Positions 5,610 through 9,157 of a DNA stretch of 9,157 nucleotides are shown piece by piece. Under the pieces are notes generated by a model. The model made no database searches. It saw nothing but the letters and a program-made list of their open reading frames with translations, and had not been told where the DNA came from. The translations under genes were made by a program, and so were the position numbers. Within the stretch, counting starts at the first letter, position 1; every line of letters starts with the position of its first letter. Origin of the DNA: Clostridia bacterium (GTDB lineage Bacteria; Bacillota; Clostridia; Oscillospirales; CAG-272); NCBI GenBank assembly GCA_029010655.1, contig JAQXKW010000202.1, positions 1 through 9,157 of the forward strand. The letters run 5' to 3'.

Positions 5610-6758
5610 TTATTTTACAAGCACTCTGACAACGCCGTCGATTGCGGCAATGTCCGAAAGCTGTGCTTCCGTTGCTTTATTTGCGCAGTCCAGAAGCGCA
5701 CATGCGTAGTCGCCCTTTGAGCGGCTCGCCATGTTCTCGATATTCACCCCGTCGCTTGACAGAACCGATGTAATCTTTGTAAGCATTTCGGGCTGGTTCT
5801 TATGGAGCACCACCAGTCTGCATTCGCCGCTTCTGGGCATGGAAACTGCGGGGTAGTTTACGCTGTTTGTAATATTGCCGTTTTCAAGGTAATCAATCAG
5901 CTCGTGAGCCGCCATAACGGCACAGTTATCCTCGGACTCCTCGGTAGACGCGCCCAGGTGGGGAATAGTAATGATTCCGGGGCAGTTCACCGTTTCCTCC
6001 GTGGGGAAATCGGTAACGTATTTTGCAACCTTGCCGCTTTCGATTGCCGCCTTCATATCCTCGGCGTTTACAAGGTCCGCACGGGACAGGTTTATAATAC
6101 GCACGCCGTCCTTCATCATAGCCAGCGTTTCCGCGTTTATCATGTTCTTTGTCTGGGGAGTTGCGGGAACATGAAGCGTAATATAGTCTGCGGTTTTATA
6201 AATTTCCTCATAATTTGTCGCGCTGTGCACGCCTCGGCTCAGCTTCCATGCTGCGTTTACCGTCATATAGGGGTCGCAGCCCACAACCTTCATTCCCAGC
6301 TCTCTTGCGGCGTTTGCCACAAGACCGCCGATGGCGCCGAGACCGATAACTCCCAGGGTTTTGCCCTTAATCTCACAGCCTGCAAACTTGCTCTTGCCCT
6401 TTTCCACTGACTTTGCAACGTCCTCGGTAAGGGAATTTGCCCAGTTGATACCGTCTACGATATTACGGGAGGAAAGGAGCAATGCGGCAACAGCCAGCTC
6501 CTTTACGCCGTTTGCGTTAGCTCCGGGGGTATTGAAAACCACGATGCCCTGCTCTGCGCATCTGTCAAGGGGAATATTATTAACTCCCGCTCCGGCTCTT
6601 GCTATGGCTTCCAGCTCTGCGCCGAATTCCATATCATGCATGGCGGCGCTTCTTACCATAACGGCGTTTTCGCCGGTGACGTTTTCGCCTACCTCATAGC
6701 CTGCGCCGAACTCATCGGTGCCGCAGGCGGCAATTTTATTTAACAGCTTAATTTTCAT
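5610..6758 (-). CDS. serA: D-3-phosphoglycerate dehydrogenase, short ACT-domain form
   Basis: Oxidises 3-phosphoglycerate to 3-phosphohydroxypyruvate with NAD, the first committed step of serine synthesis, in the cytoplasm. The 382-residue product has the split substrate domain at both ends of a nucleotide-binding domain, with the dinucleotide motif GLGAIG (139-144). The catalytic triad is visible as R226 (NLSRADLV), E255 (DFPTEE) and H267 (ITIPHLGAST); the R-to-E spacing of 29 matches the family. Residues about 310-382 form one ACT domain (CRLVVLHKNQPEMLTKITSVL), which in relatives can sense serine. The intervening ASB domain of the long SerA class is absent, as is usual for the clostridial form. 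Its ATG overlaps the serC stop by four bases (ATGA), with AAAGGA inside serC as ribosome site, so translation is likely coupled. Complete, with nothing broken. Confidence 0.96.
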   Translation of the reverse strand: MKIKLLNKIAACGTDEFGAGYEVGENVTGENAVMVRSAAMHDMEFGAELEAIARAGAGVNNIPLDRCAEQGIVVFNTPGANANGVKELAVAALLLSSRNIVDGINWANSLTEDVAKSVEKGKSKFAGCEIKGKTLGVIGLGAIGGLVANAARELGMKVVGCDPYMTVNAAWKLSRGVHSATNYEEIYKTADYITLHVPATPQTKNMINAETLAMMKDGVRIINLSRADLVNAEDMKAAIESGKVAKYVTDFPTEETVNCPGIITIPHLGASTEESEDNCAVMAAHELIDYLENGNITNSVNYPAVSMPRSGECRLVVLHKNQPEMLTKITSVLSSDGVNIENMASRSKGDYACALLDCANKATEAQLSDIAAIDGVVRVLVK

Positions 6759-7840
6759 TTCTTCGGATTTTCCTTTGCAAATTTCTTCATAAATTCAACG
6801 AGAGCCTCAACGCCTTCGTAAGGCATTGCGTTATAAATGGACGCTCTCATACCGCCTACGGAGCGGTGTCCTTTAAGGTTCTTCAGTCCTGCAGCACCTG
6901 CCTCTGCGGCAAACTTCTTATCAAGGTCGGCGTCTCCCGTAACGAATGTTACGTTCATCATGGAACGGCATTCGGGAACAACAGGTGCGATGTAATAATC
7001 CTGGCTGTCCAGATAGTCGTAGAGAAGCTTTGCTTTCTTCTCGTTCATTTCCTTCATCTTTTCAAGTCCGCCGATTGACTCTATCCACTCGTAAACCAGC
7101 TTTGCAATATAGATGGAATAGCAGGGGGGAGTATTATACATGGAGCCGTTATCCGCCATAAGCTTCCAGTCCAGCATTGCGGGGGTTTCGGGACGTGCGT
7201 TTCCGAGAAGGTCCTCACGGACAATAACTACCGTAACGCCTGCGGGAGCCATGTTCTTCTGTGCGCCTGCGTAGATTACGCCGAATTTTGTAACGTCAAC
7301 GGGCTCGGAGATAATACAGCTTGACATATCGGCAACAAGGGGAATATCTCCCGTGTCGGGGATATAGTTATACTTCGTTCCGTAAATCGTATTGTTGAAG
7401 CACACGTGAACGTAATCCGCATCGGGACGGAAGGTTTCACGGGTGGTTTCGGGAATACGGATGAAGTTTTCGTCCTTGGAGGAGGCAACAGCCTGAGCGT
7501 CGCCGTATTTCTGCGCCTCTTTATATGCCTTTGTGGAGAACTGGCCGGACAGTATGTAATCAGCCTTGCCTGTCTTCATAAGGTTAAGGGGAACACACGC
7601 AAACTGGGTGGACGCGCCGCCCTGCATAAAGAGCACCTTATAATTATCGGGAATGTTCATGAGAGCGCGAAGCCCCTTTTCGGCTGCCTCGATTATTTCC
7701 TCGTAAGCAGGAGATCGGTGGCTCATTTCCATTACCGACATACCTGTGTCGCCGTAGCACACCAGTTCAGCGGCTGCCTTTTCAAGTACGGGCAGGGGCA
7801 GCATTGAGGGACCTGCTGAGAAATTGTAAACTCTGTTCAT
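6755..7840 (-). CDS. serC: Phosphoserine aminotransferase
   Basis: PLP-dependent enzyme that converts 3-phosphohydroxypyruvate and glutamate to phosphoserine and 2-oxoglutarate, the step after SerA. The 361-residue length is typical. It begins with the family signature VYNFSAGPSMLP (4-15), has MSVMEMSHRSP (34-44), the phosphate-cradling GGAS (74-77), the PLP-ring aspartate D171 in VADMSS and the Schiff-base lysine K195 in YAGAQKNMAPAG. The C-terminal GHRSVGGMRASIYNAMP segment is also characteristic and binds substrate phosphate. The start is supported by GAAAGG (plus-strand positions 7848-7853) seven bases upstream. It is the first gene of a two-gene operon under its own strong promoter. Phosphoserine phosphatase (serB) is not nearby in the window. 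Confidence 0.97.
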   Translation of the reverse strand: MNRVYNFSAGPSMLPLPVLEKAAAELVCYGDTGMSVMEMSHRSPAYEEIIEAAEKGLRALMNIPDNYKVLFMQGGASTQFACVPLNLMKTGKADYILSGQFSTKAYKEAQKYGDAQAVASSKDENFIRIPETTRETFRPDADYVHVCFNNTIYGTKYNYIPDTGDIPLVADMSSCIISEPVDVTKFGVIYAGAQKNMAPAGVTVVIVREDLLGNARPETPAMLDWKLMADNGSMYNTPPCYSIYIAKLVYEWIESIGGLEKMKEMNEKKAKLLYDYLDSQDYYIAPVVPECRSMMNVTFVTGDADLDKKFAAEAGAAGLKNLKGHRSVGGMRASIYNAMPYEGVEALVEFMKKFAKENPKK

Positions 7841-7878
7841 GACAAAACCTTTCGCTTTATAAAAATAGATTAGTAATC

Positions 7879-7907
7879 ATTATACTCCCGCCGACCTGTC
7901 AAGTCAA
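7879..7907 (-). promoter_or_regulatory. Sigma-A promoter of serC-serA
   Basis: On the minus strand the -35 box TTGACT (7907-7902) and a perfect TATAAT (7884-7879) are spaced by exactly 17 bases. Transcription should begin about 7872, leaving a leader of about 30 bases, too short for a riboswitch or attenuator. Any serine control would have to act at the promoter or by the ACT domain of SerA. Confidence 0.88.
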
Positions 7908-7928
7908 GGGAGATAGGCAAATAATTCG

Positions 7929-7999
7929 CATATTTTTTCATATTTTTGCAATACTGCGCCCTATTTTTTGCAGAATACGAATATTTCCGGTTGCTTTTT
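7929..7999 (+). promoter_or_regulatory. Phased T-tracts between two divergent promoters
   Basis: T-tracts of five or six bases begin at 7933, 7943, 7964 and 7995, spacings of 10, 21 and 31 bases, close to one, two and three helical turns. The first two belong to a near-perfect tandem repeat (CATATTTTTT then CATATTTTTG). Phased tracts bend DNA, so this region is likely curved and could work as an UP-element or as a binding site for a nucleoid or regulatory protein. Function is inferred. Confidence 0.45.
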
Positions 8000-8019
8000 C
8001 GGAAAAACCGTTGTATAAT
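7991..8019 (+). promoter_or_regulatory. Probable sigma-A promoter of the hydratase gene
   Basis: A perfect TATAAT (8014-8019) lies 17 bases after TTGCTT (7991-7996), which matches only the TTG of the -35 consensus. The start should be near 8026, giving a leader of about 26 bases that includes the ribosome site AAAGG (8037-8041). The spacer holds TTTTTCGGAAAAA, a small dyad that could be an operator. Confidence 0.65.
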
Positions 8020-8051
8020 TATTTGATACAAAAAAGAAAGGCGCAATATTT

Positions 8052-9157
8052 ATGGTAAAACTGATTAAAGACGGAGTTTTTTTCAGAAACGGACAGTTTT
8101 CGTCCGACGGAGACAGAGAGACAGGTCGGCGGGGCACTATTGCCTATTCCGTGCTTTCCTCGCACAACACCTCCGGAGACGGGAAAAATCTAAAAATCAA
8201 ATTTGACGCTCTTGCGTCTCACGATATTACATATGTGGGCATTCTTATGACAGCCCGTGCGGGCGGTCTGGAAGAACTGCCCCTTCCCTACGTTCTCACA
8301 AACTGCCACAACAGCCTTTGCGCCGTTGGCGGCACCATTAACGAGGACGACCACATGTTCGGACTTTCCGCCGCAAAGAAATACGGCGCAATCTACGTAC
8401 CCGCACATATGGCGGTTATCCACTCCTTTATGAGAGAGATGATGAGCGGCTGCGGAAAAATGATACTGGGCTCCGACAGCCACACAAGATACGGCGCTCT
8501 GGGAACCATGGCAATAGGCGAGGGAGGCCCCGAGCTTGTAAAGCAGATTTTGGGCAGAACCTACGACGTGGCAATGCCGGAGGTTATCGCCGTCCGTCTG
8601 ACGGGAAAGCCCCGTCCGGGCGTGGGTCCTCAGGACGTGGCTCTCGCACTTATCGGCGCAGTTTTCTCCTGCAAGTTCGTAAAGAACAAGGTGCTTGAGT
8701 TTGTGGGCGACGGCATTAAAAATCTGCCTATCGAATTCAGAAACGGCATTGACGTTATGACAACTGAGACCACCTGTCTTTCCTCCGTATGGACTACGGA
8801 CTCCCAAACAGAGCGTTACTTTACCGTGCACGGCAGACCCGAGGCATATAAGGAATTAAAGCCGGCAGAGGGCGCATACTATGACGGAGCGGTCGATATT
8901 GACCTTTCAACAATCGAGCCCATGATAGCCCTTCCCTTCCACCCCTCCAACACCTTTACGGTGAGAGAGCTTAACGAAAACGCCGCAGACATTCTCCGTG
9001 AAGCGGAGAAAAAGGGAGAAGCCCAGCTTGGGCTGAAGCCCGGAACGCTCCGCCTTGCCGACAAGGTTGACAAAGCCACAGGCAGAGTAAGAGTGGATCA
9101 GGGCGTTATCGCCGGATGCGCCGGCGGCATATACGACAACCTTTGCGCCGCCGCAGA
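8052..9157 (+). CDS. Aconitase-superfamily hydratase, 3' end missing
   Basis: N-terminal half of a protein of the aconitase (AcnA/LeuC) superfamily, of the kind annotated simply as 'hydratase' in clostridia. The frame is open from ATG 8052 to the right edge, 368 codons; related proteins run to roughly 750 residues. Aconitase-type landmarks are TNCHNSLCAVGGTINEDDHMFGL (83-105), the VIHSFMRE histidine (H124), GSDSHTRYGALGTMAIGEGG (140-159) with the D142-S143-H144 active-site motif, MTTETTCLSS (236-245), and AGCAGGIYDN (354-363) whose C356 should be the first iron-sulfur ligand. The remaining two cluster cysteines would lie beyond the window. The substrate is unknown: citrate/aconitate is possible, but this group is not classical aconitase, so no symbol is given. 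AAAGG sits ten bases before the start. Divergent from serCA with a shared 211-base control region. Confidence 0.88.
   Translation, partial: MVKLIKDGVFFRNGQFSSDGDRETGRRGTIAYSVLSSHNTSGDGKNLKIKFDALASHDITYVGILMTARAGGLEELPLPYVLTNCHNSLCAVGGTINEDDHMFGLSAAKKYGAIYVPAHMAVIHSFMREMMSGCGKMILGSDSHTRYGALGTMAIGEGGPELVKQILGRTYDVAMPEVIAVRLTGKPRPGVGPQDVALALIGAVFSCKFVKNKVLEFVGDGIKNLPIEFRNGIDVMTTETTCLSSVWTTDSQTERYFTVHGRPEAYKELKPAEGAYYDGAVDIDLSTIEPMIALPFHPSNTFTVRELNENAADILREAEKKGEAQLGLKPGTLRLADKVDKATGRVRVDQGVIAGCAGGIYDNLCAAA

Noticed and set aside
5802..6410. Plus-strand open frame of 202 codons opposite serA
   Set aside because: A shadow of serA, whose catalytic residues and NAD motif are intact on the other strand; no ribosome site or recognisable domain.
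7406..7807. Plus-strand open frame of 133 codons opposite serC
   Set aside because: Shadow of serC with no start signal; serC is complete and unambiguous.
7841..7878. Possible riboswitch or serine leader upstream of serC
   Set aside because: The promoter -10 box ends at 7879, leaving a leader of about 30 bases, too short for a structured regulator or T-box.
7897..7902. Second -35-like TTGACA on the minus strand upstream of serC
   Set aside because: It is only 12 bases from the TATAAT, too close; the overlapping TTGACT has the ideal 17-base spacing.
7929..7972. CRISPR-like or tandem repeat array
   Set aside because: Only two adjacent 10-base T-rich units and one partial copy are present, with no spacers of constant length; better explained as phased T-tracts.
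8190..8831. Minus-strand open frame of 213 codons near the right end
   Set aside because: Antisense to the hydratase, which shows strong aconitase-family motifs in the plus frame; the Cys/His-rich product is the usual result of reading a GC-rich reading frame backward.

Overview
The window looks like chromosomal DNA of an anaerobic Gram-positive clostridium, most likely a gut-type Oscillospiraceae/Ruminococcaceae relative. This rests on a CsaB-type pyruvyl transferase, a long-form hibernation factor (Hpf), a secreted dockerin protein, the short clostridial form of SerA with a C-terminal ACT domain, a clostridial aconitase-family 'hydratase', sigma-A promoters of the TTGACA/TATAAT type and purine-rich Shine-Dalgarno sites. 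No taxonomic marker such as rRNA is present, so the assignment is inferred. Coding density is high, and no tRNA, rRNA, CRISPR array, transposase or phage gene was seen.

Layout. (1) Positions 1-856, minus: the first 285 codons of csaB, cut by the left window edge. (2) Positions 857-1036: divergent intergenic region with a clear sigma-A promoter and a 5'-UTR hairpin for hpf. (3) Positions 1037-1561, plus: long-form hpf. (4) Positions 1562-1672: convergent terminator zone. (5) Positions 1673-4744, minus: a 1023-residue secreted dockerin protein with two beta-sandwich-like modules and a probable seven-bladed beta-propeller, with no certain enzymatic assignment. (6) Positions 4798-5397, minus: a short RluA-family pseudouridine synthase 53 bp upstream of the dockerin gene. 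(7) Positions 5398-5609: no gene, but a bidirectional terminator and a palindromic element that looks like a dispersed intergenic repeat. (8) Positions 5610-7840, minus: the serC-serA operon for serine biosynthesis, with a 4-base overlap. (9) Positions 7841-8051: divergent promoter region with helically phased T-tracts. (10) Positions 8052-9157, plus: the first 368 codons of an aconitase-superfamily hydratase, cut by the right edge.

How the genes work together. serC and serA encode consecutive steps from 3-phosphoglycerate toward phosphoserine and share one promoter. csaB modifies cell-wall polysaccharide so that SLH-domain proteins can bind. The dockerin protein is exported and probably docks on a cohesin-bearing surface or scaffold protein, so both may serve the cell surface, although they lie in separate transcription units. 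hpf and the pseudouridine synthase act on ribosomes or RNA. The remainder is ordinary core metabolism. The least described element is the dockerin/propeller protein. No obviously new multi-gene system is visible.
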